Shown in pieces: positions 8,763 through 19,468 of a stretch of DNA of 42,256 nucleotides. The notes under the pieces were generated by a model that had not been told where the DNA came from, searched no databases, and saw only the letters and a program-made list of their open reading frames with translations. Position 1 is the stretch's first letter. The number at the start of each line of letters is the position of its first letter. Both the position numbers and the translations under genes were made by a program. The stretch is from positions 1-42,256 of the forward strand of contig LYSW01000020.1 of the NCBI GenBank assembly GCA_001657295.1, read 5' to 3'. This DNA is from Oceanicaulis sp. BBD 1991-10. GTDB taxonomy: Bacteria; Pseudomonadota; Alphaproteobacteria; Caulobacterales; Maricaulaceae.

Positions 8763-10283
8763 ATGGTCGATCAACGCGTAGACGCCACACGATCGCGGGC
8801 CGGGAAGGTCGCGGCGCGACTAACGCCGGACATTGAGGAAGCCGCCTATGGATTGTTCCGACGGCGACCGCTTTCCAGCGCCGGCCGACGGATTGCTCCG
8901 CCTCTGGTCCTGTTGCTGGCGCCCGGCGCCTTCTTAACAGGACTTCTTGTCTGCGCCCCGGCGACCACGCTGAGCGTCTTGGTGGCCTGGCTTTACTTCT
9001 ATATCGCAGCGATAAGCGGAGTGCGCCTGGCCGCAGCGCTGTTTCCTCCGCGCCCTGCGCCGCGGCGCGACATCCCGGACGATGACCTGCCCATGATCAG
9101 CGTCATCGTCGCGCTGTATCAAGAAAGCGAAGTCGTCGCAGGTCTGTGCGCCGCCTTGCGGCGATCGAATTATCCGCGCGCGAAGCTGGATGTCATCCTG
9201 GTGCTGGAGGCCGACGACGCCGCCACGCTGGAAGCGGCGCGGCCCGCCGCCCGGCGCGCCGGCTTCCGGGTGCTGGTGGCCCCGCACGGCGAGCCCCGCA
9301 CCAAGCCAAGGGCGTTGAACTATGCGCTGCAGGCTGCGCGCGGCGATCTGGTCGCCGTCTATGACGCTGAGGATGCGCCGCACCCCTACCAATTGCGCGC
9401 GGCTGCGGGCAGCTTCGCCGCAGACGAGGCGCTGGGCGTCGTGCAGGCCCCGCTCGGCTGGTATAACGGCGCTGAGAACTGGCTGACGCGTCAATTCTCA
9501 CTGGAGTACGCGGCGCAATTTCACGCGCTGCTGCCGCTTTTCGCCCGGTTTGGCGCGCCCCTGCCATTGGGCGGGACCAGCAATGTGTTCCGACGTTCAG
9601 CCTTGGAGGCCGTCGGGGGCTGGGACCCGTTCAACGTGACCGAAGACGCCGACTTGGGCTTTCGGCTGGCCCGCAACGGCTGGCGGGCCGGGATCATAGC
9701 GCCTGGCACGGGCGAGGAGGCGCCGATCCACCTGTCCAGCTGGATCGGCCAACGCAGCCGCTGGCTGAAGGGCCATCTGGTGACCTGGCTGGTCCAGCTC
9801 CGTCGCCCGGGAGAGCTATGGACCGCAACCGGCCCGCTCGGCTTCGCCACGTTACAGCTCACCTTGCTCGCCAACGTCTTTAGCGCGCTGGTTCAGGCGC
9901 CGGGCCTGGCGCTATGGGTCGCAGGCTGCATCAGCATCGGCCTGGGCGTCGCCGGGCCGCTCACGGCTCTCGGCGTCGGGCTTGGCCTCTTCGCCTGGCT
10001 TTCGGCGCTCGCCTGCCTGGCCGCGGGCGCGCGGCGGGCGGGCGTGCAGGTGCGATGGCTCGACCTTGTCTCGGTCAACGCCTACTGGCTTTGCCAGCTG
10101 CCCGCCGCCTGGCGCGCCTTGAAGGAATTGCGCTTAAGGCCTTATGTGTGGGTGAAGACCCGGCACGGGATCTCTTCCAGGCGGCGCGAGGCTCCCCATG
10201 AATCTGCCCATGACGTTGAGCTTGATGGCGCTGAACGCCGCCCTGTTCGCTCTGGCCGCCTGGCGCGCCAGCCGGCCGAGTGA
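8763..10283 (+). CDS. Membrane glycosyltransferase, family 2
   Basis: This 506-residue inner-membrane enzyme should transfer a sugar from a nucleotide donor to a growing glycan or lipid. Two hydrophobic segments near residues 50-90 precede the GT2 domain (ISVIVALYQESEVV), which shows the acidic nucleotide motif VYDAEDAP, the catalytic TEDADLGFRL and the product-site motif GQRSRWLKG. Further hydrophobic segments follow near residues 360-430. This layout matches processive or XL-type GT2 proteins related to cellulose synthase. The ATG at 8763 is preferred because AGGGGG lies upstream; a GTG at 8730 is possible. The last 86 bases overlap the next gene. No polysaccharide cluster surrounds it, so the product cannot be named. 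Confidence 0.88.
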   Translation: MVDQRVDATRSRAGKVAARLTPDIEEAAYGLFRRRPLSSAGRRIAPPLVLLLAPGAFLTGLLVCAPATTLSVLVAWLYFYIAAISGVRLAAALFPPRPAPRRDIPDDDLPMISVIVALYQESEVVAGLCAALRRSNYPRAKLDVILVLEADDAATLEAARPAARRAGFRVLVAPHGEPRTKPRALNYALQAARGDLVAVYDAEDAPHPYQLRAAAGSFAADEALGVVQAPLGWYNGAENWLTRQFSLEYAAQFHALLPLFARFGAPLPLGGTSNVFRRSALEAVGGWDPFNVTEDADLGFRLARNGWRAGIIAPGTGEEAPIHLSSWIGQRSRWLKGHLVTWLVQLRRPGELWTATGPLGFATLQLTLLANVFSALVQAPGLALWVAGCISIGLGVAGPLTALGVGLGLFAWLSALACLAAGARRAGVQVRWLDLVSVNAYWLCQLPAAWRALKELRLRPYVWVKTRHGISSRRREAPHESAHDVELDGAERRPVRSGRLARQPAE

Positions 10284-10413
10284 GCCGCCGAAGGTGCGGA
10301 TGATTCCCTGGACGCTCCTGACGATCGGGCTCGGCGCCTTCTTCCTCTTGCTGCTGGCCAACCTGTTCAGCCTGTTCGGGATCGAGACCGGCCAGGGCAT
10401 ACCCCGCCTTTAA
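10198..10413 (+). CDS. Small two-helix membrane protein
   Basis: This 71-residue frame encodes two convincing hydrophobic helices (TLSLMALNAALFALAAW and TLLTIGLGAFFLLLLANLF) joined by a basic loop, RASRPSEPPKVR. It overlaps the end of the glycosyltransferase by 86 bases in another frame, with GCGAGG six bases before the ATG. The function is unknown. Its hydrophobic pattern is more protein-like than the overlapping C-terminal tail of the glycosyltransferase, which is basic and low in complexity. It may be a membrane partner of that enzyme. Confidence 0.65.
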   Translation: MNLPMTLSLMALNAALFALAAWRASRPSEPPKVRMIPWTLLTIGLGAFFLLLLANLFSLFGIETGQGIPRL

Positions 10414-10520
10414 GCTCCGACGCCGCCGACGACGTCCGCGAACAGGCCGCTTCGCGCCCGCACGCGAGCCTGCGGCGCCGCACCATCATGAAAACCTATA
10501 GCCTGAAGAGTTAAAATTGA

Positions 10521-12854
<2,334 letters not shown>

Positions 12855-12877
12855 TCGAAACGTCAGCCCGTCAGCGG

Positions 12878-12912
12878 AACGGCGCTCCGGACACGGAGCG
12901 CCGTTCTTATTT
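12878..12912 (+). terminator. Rho-independent terminator after katG
   Basis: A perfect 12-bp stem (AACGGCGCTCCG with CGGAGCGCCGTT, 12878-12905, loop GACA-like) is followed by CTTATTTT. It lies 23 bases after the katG stop. Confidence 0.9.
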
Positions 12913-13188
12913 TGGGGCATGGAATATGAACGCTAAGTTGTAATGCATTGTGATTGAGCTAATCAACAAATGCCACCTTGAATCCATAGGGCCTGCGCCG
13001 GCCGGTTCCACTCTAGAGACACAAGAAGCCGGCTCGCCACCCGGTCTGGGCTTTGACACAGTCACAGATTGTTCTTGCGGAATTAACATGTCCCCTTAGC
13101 GTAAAATGAGGTTGCGCGGCGACAGTCCCGGCTTCGAATGTTCGCCCACGCTGTTCAGCGAATCTTCAATGAGCGGGAGCGTCCTTTC
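12906..13188. other. AT-richer intergenic region before the hydrolase gene
   Basis: This 280-base stretch is visibly poorer in GC than the flanking genes and has no convincing coding frame. A TTGACA hexamer at 13053-13058 could be a -35 element, but no good -10 hexamer stands at the right distance. No copy of the nearby tRNA 3' end, integrase gene or transposase was seen. Confidence 0.5.
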
Positions 13189-14661
13189 ATGAATGCCTTC
13201 TTCCAAGCGCTCTACGATCTGCGCCTCGGCTTGCGAATTGCCTCTGACACTTACGCAAGCTTCGCTGAACACTTCCGGGATGGTGCATTCTACGAACCGC
13301 TCGCCGAGTTGGCATGGGCACGGAGCAACAATGACCTGACGCTGGTTCGACTAATCCCTGAGGACGTTTTGGACAGTGCAGAGGTTGTCACAGAGGAGGC
13401 AATAATCCGCGATGACCTGGGCTTGTCGGAAGATATCCCTGAACGCGTCAGCATAGCCCTCCTTCGAGCGGGGCGCGTTGAATCTGCACTATCAGAATGG
13501 CTTGGTCTGCTTGCCTCCATAGCACCAAGCGAGACCGCAAAAAACGAGCTGGAGGCAATCAGCCAGGCGACCAGCGAGGCGACGGAGCGCCTGCGTTGGC
13601 TTCGAGCCAGAGCGTTGGCCGACGATCCGGGTTATGGTGGTGCCAAAAACTATGTCCGTCGCGCCGCCTCGGGAGCGTACGAGCAGAAAGAAGAAGACGT
13701 TGCACGAGTCGATATATGGTTTGGAACGAACCGGTCTGAAAGTCGGCGCGGAACTTTCGGCCCCAAAAGGGCGAATCAAACATCCTACGGGCGCTGCTCG
13801 GTTATCGTGCCGAAGGATCGACGAATCGGCTCGCTTGGCGACCGAAACTGGATCACCCGGCTGTTGCGCGGTGACGACCGAGTTCGGCTTAGTTCCACGT
13901 CCCTGATGGACGCCGACAGCTTTTGGCTCGCACTGTCGGAATCCACGCAAGCGCTCGAAGATCGCCACCGCACGGGGCTGGTTTTCATTCACGGATACAA
14001 CACCAGCTTTGTAGATGCCGCGCATCAAACCGCTCAGTTGAAGGTCGACCTTGACCATATCGGGCCAGCCGCATTTTTCTCGTGGCCTTCTATGGGTAAG
14101 CTCCTCGGTTATACGGCGGATGAGGCAACGATTCAGGCCAGCGAAGCCGCGCTGCAGAAGTTCCTTGCGGACTTTTCTGAGCGCACGGGCGTCACCACGG
14201 TCAACATCATCGCTCATTCAATGGGCAACCGAGCCCTTCTACGCGCGATGAACACCATTGCTCAGAATGCGAGCGCGGCAAACTTTGTGCCCTTCGGTCA
14301 GATCTTTCTGGCCGCCCCTGATGTGGACGCCGATGTCTTCAAAAACTTGGCTGTCGTTTACCCCGCGCTGTGCGAACGTACGACGATGTATGTGGCCAAT
14401 AATGACAGGGCCATTGGAGCATCGAGACGGCTACACAATTTCCATCGCGCGGGATTGGCTCCGCCCGTCACGGTGATTGACGGAATTGACACCGTAGACG
14501 CAAGCAATGTGAATATTGGACTGCTAGGCCATGGCTATGTGGCTGAGGTTCGCGACCTGCTTGCCGACATCTTTGAGCTGCTTCAGCGAAACACCCCCCC
14601 AGAAGAGCGGTTTGGGCTGCGCCTTTCAGCAAGCCAGGCGCATTGGGAGTTCAAGGCCTAG
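13189..14661 (+). CDS. DUF900-type alpha/beta hydrolase with an uncharacterised N-terminal domain
   Basis: This 490-residue protein carries a C-terminal alpha/beta hydrolase of the DUF900 (esterase/lipase-like) family. The hydrolase begins near VDIWFGTNR, with FIHGYNTSF as the oxyanion region and FFSWPSMGKLLGY as a family signature. The probable catalytic triad is Ser344 (AHSMGN), Asp378 (AAPDVDAD) and His448 (LLGHGY). The first 160 residues are an unrelated helical domain I do not recognise. No signal peptide or lipobox is visible, so it is probably cytoplasmic. The ATG at 13189 is chosen for GGGAG nine bases upstream; 13138 is a weaker alternative. GC content and codon use are lower than in neighbouring genes, suggesting transfer. 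The substrate is unknown. Confidence 0.85.
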   Translation: MNAFFQALYDLRLGLRIASDTYASFAEHFRDGAFYEPLAELAWARSNNDLTLVRLIPEDVLDSAEVVTEEAIIRDDLGLSEDIPERVSIALLRAGRVESALSEWLGLLASIAPSETAKNELEAISQATSEATERLRWLRARALADDPGYGGAKNYVRRAASGAYEQKEEDVARVDIWFGTNRSESRRGTFGPKRANQTSYGRCSVIVPKDRRIGSLGDRNWITRLLRGDDRVRLSSTSLMDADSFWLALSESTQALEDRHRTGLVFIHGYNTSFVDAAHQTAQLKVDLDHIGPAAFFSWPSMGKLLGYTADEATIQASEAALQKFLADFSERTGVTTVNIIAHSMGNRALLRAMNTIAQNASAANFVPFGQIFLAAPDVDADVFKNLAVVYPALCERTTMYVANNDRAIGASRRLHNFHRAGLAPPVTVIDGIDTVDASNVNIGLLGHGYVAEVRDLLADIFELLQRNTPPEERFGLRLSASQAHWEFKA

Positions 14662-14753
14662 CACTTTCGAACCGTTGCGCTTCATCTCTACCGGCGTGGC
14701 TTACACGCTCGGATTCAGCTGCTGCGCGATAACGCTTCCCAGCACTGGCGTTT

Positions 14754-14827
14754 TGGAGCGGGTAGCGAGAATCGAACTCGCACGTTCAGCTTGGGAAGCT
14801 GACAGGCTACCATTACATCATACCCGC
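14754..14827 (-). tRNA. tRNA-Gly (anticodon CCC)
   Basis: On the minus strand a 71-nt cloverleaf begins GCGGGTA and ends TACCCGC, followed by encoded TCCA (discriminator U plus CCA). The anticodon arm is TCAGC-TTCCCAA-GCTGA, giving anticodon CCC, which reads GGG glycine codons. The T arm is GCGAG-TTCGATT-CTCGC. Its 3' end points toward the low-GC hydrolase gene. Confidence 0.95.
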
Positions 14828-14837
14828 CTCAGCCTCA

Positions 14838-14865
14838 GTCATATTTCATTCGCTGCTACGCGCAA
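14838..14865 (-). promoter_or_regulatory. Candidate promoter of the tRNA-Gly gene
   Basis: On the minus strand TTGCGC (14865-14860) and TATGAC (14843-14838) are separated by 16 bases and lie just upstream of the tRNA 5' end. Hexamer matches are moderate. Confidence 0.4.
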
Positions 14866-14899
14866 GACCGCGGCGATGGGAGAAGCGGCGGCATTCAAC

Positions 14900-14928
14900 T
14901 TAAGTTGCCCCAAAAGGCAACCTATAGA
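14900..14928 (+). promoter_or_regulatory. Candidate promoter with operator-like repeat before the TPR gene
   Basis: TTAAGT (14900-14905) and TATAGA (14923-14928) are 17 bases apart, a sigma-70-like arrangement with a poor -35. The spacer is almost filled by the inverted repeat GTTGCC-CCAAAA-GGCAAC (14904-14921), where a repressor could block polymerase. The predicted transcript would begin about 28 bases before the ATG at 14964. Confidence 0.4.
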
Positions 14929-14963
14929 TTGCAATTGAAACGCCTTCAGCGTATCGACTCTGC

Positions 14964-16817
14964 ATGGTTGAGGACGCCTCTACGCCCGGCGGAATTCCTG
15001 ATGGCCAGGCCTCGCCAGGGCGGGCCGCGGGTCAGATCGGCCGCGCCTACGCAAGTGCGCTGACCCGCGCGATCGACGAAGGCGGATTGGGGCTTGAACG
15101 CGAACTCCAGGACTGGCTCGGCGAGGAACGGCTCGCGCTTCTGCTTGGGGGAACGACGCCGACATTTGAAGAAAGCCTCGCCATCGACCGCATGGTCGGC
15201 GAACCTGTTCGGCCCCTTTCATCCCCGTGTGACTCCGTCGCCGCCGCGCACGGCGCGAAGATCAATCTTGGCCGGCCGCTGGGCGCGATGCTGGCCTGTA
15301 TCGCCGTCGCGCTGGCCGGAGGCGCGATAGTCATCGCCGGCGTCAGCCTTCAGTCCGCCGCTGAGATGCGCGCTGAAGCCGTCGCAGCGGAGGCCTTCTC
15401 AGCGCGGCTTGTGACCACATTGGCGCAGGAGCTTCCTCATGACGCCCAATCCGGCGTCTTTGAGTCGATCGCGGCGGAGGCGCTCTTGCGATACCAGCAT
15501 GGCGCGGGCCTGAACGACCCCCAGCTGCTTTCAGACTGGTCGCGCCTGTTCACGATTGTGGGCCGGCAGCGCGCGAACGCCGGCGACATTCGCGGGGCGC
15601 GCACGGCGTTCGAGACCGCATTGAACGCCGCGGAGCGCCGCGCAGGCGCGGCCCCAGGCGACCTCAATGCGGTGTTCGACCATTCCCAGGCCGCGTTCTG
15701 GCTCGCCGACTTCAACTATCGCAATGGCGATTTTGACGCCGCTGAGACCGGCTACGACCTGTACGCGGCTCTGACTGCGCAGCTATACCAAGCCGACCCC
15801 GGCCGCCCGCTCTATCAGGCCGAGTACGCTTACGGATATCTGAACGCGGCGATTATGGATTTGGAGCGGGGGCGGGCGGACGCGGCCTTATCGGGATTTT
15901 CAACCGCGATCGGAGCGCTATCGAGCGTCGCCGAAATCTCGGACGTGGTGTCGGACGCGGATGTCGCGAACGCGATCGCATGGCGGTCCGACGCGTTGGA
16001 GGTCAACGGCCGGTTGGTTGAAGCCGCCCAGGAGCGCGCCCGCGTTCTCGCCATGTATGACCGATTGCGCACCCAGGGCGGGCTGGTTGAAATCCGGTGG
16101 CTGAGAGCGGCGTCCCAGCGCGCCTATTCCCTGCTGACGCTTGGGCGGGTCGATGAAGCGAATACTATTGTCGAAGAGAGCCTCCCGGTTGCAGAGCGGC
16201 TCGCGTCCGACGCCCCGGACAGCCTGGCGGCGCGCCGGCGCTATGTCGCCCTGTTGTTGCAGCGCGCGTCGATCTCCCTGGTCCTCGAAAGTCCGTTAAG
16301 CGCCAAGCTTGTGCTCGACAGCGCCAGATTTACGGAAACGCAGGGACTGGACGGCGGCACAAGGATCCTGCCGGCGCCGGAAGCCGCCCAATTCGCCTTG
16401 CTGTCGGCCGAGATTGCGCTTGCGATGGGCGCGTTCGAAGCCGCGCACGACCAGGCGCGCGCGGCGATCGGATTGCTGAATGAGATCAATTTCACCGATC
16501 GCTATGTCACTTCGCAAATCGCCCGGGCGTATGAAGCGATGGGAGAGGCCGAACAGGGCCTCGGGCGCCGCGACCTCGCCGAACGCGCCTGGAGACAGGG
16601 GCTGGCGGCCCTGGATGATGGGGTCGGCGTCTATCTGGAGGATGTATTCCGCGCCCGGCTTTCATACCGCACAGGCGATTTCGACACCGCGCGGTCAACT
16701 CGTGCGCGTCTTCAAAACCTCGGTTACGCTCATCCCTTCGATTCAGCGTTCTGGAGTGAAGCCAGCAATGCTGGGCTTGTGCAACGTGAGCGCGAAGGAG
16801 ACATGAATGACGGATGA
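14964..16817 (+). CDS. Membrane-anchored tetratricopeptide repeat protein, signalling type
   Basis: This 617-residue protein has a roughly 100-residue N-terminal cytoplasmic region, one membrane helix near residues 105-128, and a long TPR-like helical repeat region to the C-terminus. The phrases VFDHSQAAFWLADFNYRNGD and YQAEYAYGYLNAAIMDLERG resemble the helical segment found behind kinase, TIR or winged-helix signalling domains in other bacteria. No such effector domain is recognisable here, so the N-terminus is either a short adaptor or an unknown domain. Its end overlaps the next gene by 11 bases, with an AAGGAG ribosome-binding site for that gene inside it, so the two are translationally coupled. 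No clear ribosome-binding site precedes its own ATG. The role may be sensing or scaffolding, but this is inference. Confidence 0.75.
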   Translation: MVEDASTPGGIPDGQASPGRAAGQIGRAYASALTRAIDEGGLGLERELQDWLGEERLALLLGGTTPTFEESLAIDRMVGEPVRPLSSPCDSVAAAHGAKINLGRPLGAMLACIAVALAGGAIVIAGVSLQSAAEMRAEAVAAEAFSARLVTTLAQELPHDAQSGVFESIAAEALLRYQHGAGLNDPQLLSDWSRLFTIVGRQRANAGDIRGARTAFETALNAAERRAGAAPGDLNAVFDHSQAAFWLADFNYRNGDFDAAETGYDLYAALTAQLYQADPGRPLYQAEYAYGYLNAAIMDLERGRADAALSGFSTAIGALSSVAEISDVVSDADVANAIAWRSDALEVNGRLVEAAQERARVLAMYDRLRTQGGLVEIRWLRAASQRAYSLLTLGRVDEANTIVEESLPVAERLASDAPDSLAARRRYVALLLQRASISLVLESPLSAKLVLDSARFTETQGLDGGTRILPAPEAAQFALLSAEIALAMGAFEAAHDQARAAIGLLNEINFTDRYVTSQIARAYEAMGEAEQGLGRRDLAERAWRQGLAALDDGVGVYLEDVFRARLSYRTGDFDTARSTRARLQNLGYAHPFDSAFWSEASNAGLVQREREGDMNDG

Positions 16818-17268
16818 CGCATTGAAAGAAATCGGGCTTTCCGGCCGTGACGTTCGGCATATCCCGCTGCTGGTTTATCCGAAGCCGAAACTGGCCGGCA
16901 ATAAGTGGGTCGACAGCGTCGGCATCGCCTTCACCAACGGCGTTGGCGAGCTGAACACCGGACGCCCGGTGGATTTTTACTTCTATCTTGTTGATGCGGA
17001 CGGCAAGGCCCCGGAAGCCTTCGAATTCGCCGAGATCGAACTTGGAGGCCGGACGTGGGAGGGCATTTACATCTATCCCGATCGCGGCTTCACCGTGAAA
17101 TTCGGAGAAAGCCGCAAGATTGTCGTCATGTCTGATGAAGTCACCCATGATTTCTGGCGCCATCCCTTTTCCATCGCGATCAAGAATGTAGAGACCGGCC
17201 AGCTCTACGAATTGGACCCGGGCACCGGCAATGAGGCCGAGCCAAGAACCGGAGGCGGCGGCGTTTAG
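16807..17268 (+). CDS. Hypothetical beta-rich protein coupled to the TPR protein
   Basis: This 153-residue soluble protein is not recognised. Alternating hydrophobic and polar stretches (PVDFYFYLVDADGK, GIYIYPDRGFTVKFGESRK) suggest a beta-sandwich fold. It has no cysteine and no signal peptide, and ends in a glycine-rich tail, TGGGGV. The ATG has AAGGAG six bases upstream and overlaps the TPR stop by 11 bases, so equal production with the TPR protein is likely. Being directly upstream of a radical SAM gene, it could be a partner or substrate of that enzyme, but no precursor-peptide motif supports this. Confidence 0.75.
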   Translation: MTDDALKEIGLSGRDVRHIPLLVYPKPKLAGNKWVDSVGIAFTNGVGELNTGRPVDFYFYLVDADGKAPEAFEFAEIELGGRTWEGIYIYPDRGFTVKFGESRKIVVMSDEVTHDFWRHPFSIAIKNVETGQLYELDPGTGNEAEPRTGGGGV

Positions 17269-17419
17269 AGCCGGGACGCCTGCCGGCCTTTGCGCCGGCG
17301 CCATAGGCCAGCGCCGCTTTGGAAATGGGTCAAACTCTGCACACACCAGCGTGAGCGATATTGTCGCCTGAGGCGGCGCAGCCTAGCGTTCGACGTCAGA
17401 CAAATCAGGACGCGCCCGC

Positions 17420-18376
17420 ATGCCCGACGCCGCCGCCCCCCACAGCGCCGACGCCCGCAAATTCGCCGACCCCGACCGGACTGCTGACGGAGAAGCGCGC
17501 GCCTCTGTGGCGTTCGATCAGCTCAAGACGCTGTGGTTCAACACCGGCACGCTGTGCAACATCACTTGCGCCAATTGCTATATCGAGAGCTCCCCCAGCA
17601 ATGATCGGCTGGTCTATCTGAGCGAAGCGGACGTGGCGCCCTTTCTCGACGAGATCGACGCGCTCGGCGCGGGTCCCGTCGAGATCGGATTCACCGGAGG
17701 GGAGCCCTTCCTCAATCCGGACATGATCCGCCTGACGGAGATGGCGCTTGAGCGCGGCCATGAAGTCTTGATCCTGACCAATGCGATGGCGCCGATGATG
17801 CGGCCGCGCGTCAAGGCCGGGCTGCTTGAGATTCGTGACCGCTTCGGCGCGAAGCTCACGCTGCGCATCAGTCTTGATCATTACACCGCCGCCAACCACG
17901 ACGCCGAGCGCGGCGTCGGCGGCTTTGCGGCGACGCTCGAGGGCATGCGTTGGCTTATCGCACACCGATTTTCTCTGAGCGTGGCCGGACGCGCGCTCTG
18001 GCATGAGAGCGACGCCGTCGCGCGGGCGGGATACGCCGGCCTGTTCGACGAATTGGGCGCTGAGATTCCCGCCGAGGATCCTGGACGCCTGGTGATCTTC
18101 CCGGAAATGGACTCCGAGGGCGACCCGCCGGAGATCACCTCGGCGTGCTGGGACATTCTGGACAAGGACCCGCGCACGGTGATGTGCGCGTCCAGCCGCA
18201 TGGTGGTGAAACGCAGGGGCGCGGAAAGGCCCGCCGTGCTGTCCTGCACGCTCCTGCCGTATGACGCGGAATTCGAGCTTGCGGAAACCCTTTCGGCCTC
18301 GCTCAAGCCTGTGAAGCTGAACCATAGATTCTGCGCGCAATTCTGCGTGCTTGGCGGCGCCAGCTGCTCGGCCTAG
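17420..18376 (+). CDS. Radical SAM protein with cysteine-rich C-terminus
   Basis: This 318-residue enzyme contains the radical SAM signature CNITCANC (Cys46, Cys50, Cys53), which binds the 4Fe-4S cluster that cleaves S-adenosylmethionine. GFTGGEPFLN provides the SAM-binding GGE motif. The C-terminal third has six more cysteines (243, 256, 276, 305, 309 and 316, the last three in FCAQFCVLGGASC), consistent with an auxiliary iron-sulfur cluster of SPASM or twitch type. The reaction is unknown; such enzymes often modify peptides or mature cofactors. A 150-base gap separates it from the upstream pair, so an independent promoter is possible. It converges on the dCTP deaminase gene. Confidence 0.88.
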   Translation: MPDAAAPHSADARKFADPDRTADGEARASVAFDQLKTLWFNTGTLCNITCANCYIESSPSNDRLVYLSEADVAPFLDEIDALGAGPVEIGFTGGEPFLNPDMIRLTEMALERGHEVLILTNAMAPMMRPRVKAGLLEIRDRFGAKLTLRISLDHYTAANHDAERGVGGFAATLEGMRWLIAHRFSLSVAGRALWHESDAVARAGYAGLFDELGAEIPAEDPGRLVIFPEMDSEGDPPEITSACWDILDKDPRTVMCASSRMVVKRRGAERPAVLSCTLLPYDAEFELAETLSASLKPVKLNHRFCAQFCVLGGASCSA

Positions 18377-18457
18377 GCGTCGGCGAAGACCGTGGCGACT
18401 AGGAGCGCCATGGCCGCCGGCGAAGCGATGCGAGCATTAGACTTCGGCAAGACGCGA

Positions 18458-19468
18458 TCAGGCGAAATGCTTGGACAGCTTCAAGCCCTGGGCCTGGTAG
18501 TTCGAACCCGCTTCGCCATAGGCGGTCTCCACCGGCCCCGCCATGGGCTCATAGACCAGCTTGGCGACCGCTTGTCCGTCGTCGAGGATGAAGGGCACGT
18601 CGCGCCCTCGCACCTCCAGCACTGCGCGCGAACCTGCGCCGCCGGCGCTGTCGACGCCGAAACCCGGATCGAAAAAGCCGGCGTAGTGCGCGCGAAACTC
18701 GCCGATTTCAGGCGCGATGGGCGCCATCTCCGCGGCCTGGCTCAACGGCACGCTGACAGCCTCGCGGCTGGCCAGGATGTAGAATTCGCCAGGATCGAGG
18801 ACGATCCTGCCCTGGGGTGCGTATACCGGCTCCCAGAAAGCCTCCGGCGCATGGCCTTGGACCTTGGACAAATCCACCAGCGGCGCATGGCGCTTGGCGC
18901 GCCAGCCCGCCGGCGCGCCGGGCTTCAGGTCCACAGACAGCGTGATCGATTGCAAAGCCTGATGTCCGCCGCGCCGCAACCGGATTTGCACCAGCCGATC
19001 GCCAGGCCGCGCCAGCACTGAAAAGGTGCGCGGCGCAATCTCCACATAGAGCGGGCCGGCATAGCCCGGCGGAATCTGATCAAACGCCGTGCATCCGTCA
19101 CAGATCACCCGTGTGAAGACATCCAGCCGCCCGGTCGAGCTTTTCGGATTGGCCGCGGCGGCGAGATCAGGCGGCAGGGCCAATCCCTCCGCAAGCTCGG
19201 CGAGGTAGACGCAGCCGGTTTCCAGCACCGCGCCGCCGTCCAGATCCAGCTCGTGCATGACCACGTCGTCATCGAGCCGGTCCATGACGCTTTTGCCCGG
19301 TCCGGGCAGGAAGCTGGCGCGCAAGCGCCATACCCGCCGCGCCAGCCGCAAATCCAGACTCGCGGGCTGAACCTGCCCTGTTTCGAGAGGATTAGCGGCC
19401 TTGACCCAGCCCGCGTCGAAGCCGTCAGCCAGGGCGCGATCAGGCAGAATTCCGGTTGGGGCGGCCAT
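18458..19468 (-). CDS. dcd: 2'-deoxycytidine 5'-triphosphate deaminase, tandem-domain form
   Basis: This 336-residue protein resembles the long alphaproteobacterial Dcd family, which converts dCTP to dUTP in thymidylate synthesis. It carries two dUTPase-like domains in one chain, each opening with a similar phrase: QPASLDLRLARRVWRLRAS in the first half and a second copy, LDPGEFYILASREAVSVP, in the last third. SSTGRLDVFTRVICDG is the conserved substrate region. The ATG at 19468 gives MAAPTGILPDRAL, matching the usual family N-terminus, although its ribosome-binding site is weak; the frame extends 40 codons upstream. It is divergent from apaG. Confidence 0.9.
   Translation of the reverse strand: MAAPTGILPDRALADGFDAGWVKAANPLETGQVQPASLDLRLARRVWRLRASFLPGPGKSVMDRLDDDVVMHELDLDGGAVLETGCVYLAELAEGLALPPDLAAAANPKSSTGRLDVFTRVICDGCTAFDQIPPGYAGPLYVEIAPRTFSVLARPGDRLVQIRLRRGGHQALQSITLSVDLKPGAPAGWRAKRHAPLVDLSKVQGHAPEAFWEPVYAPQGRIVLDPGEFYILASREAVSVPLSQAAEMAPIAPEIGEFRAHYAGFFDPGFGVDSAGGAGSRAVLEVRGRDVPFILDDGQAVAKLVYEPMAGPVETAYGEAGSNYQAQGLKLSKHFA

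Noticed and set aside
12906-14757. A tRNA-flanked genomic island with attachment sites
   Set aside because: Low GC and the tRNA suggested it, but I found no repeat of the tRNA 3' end on the far side and no integrase, so no island or att site is called.
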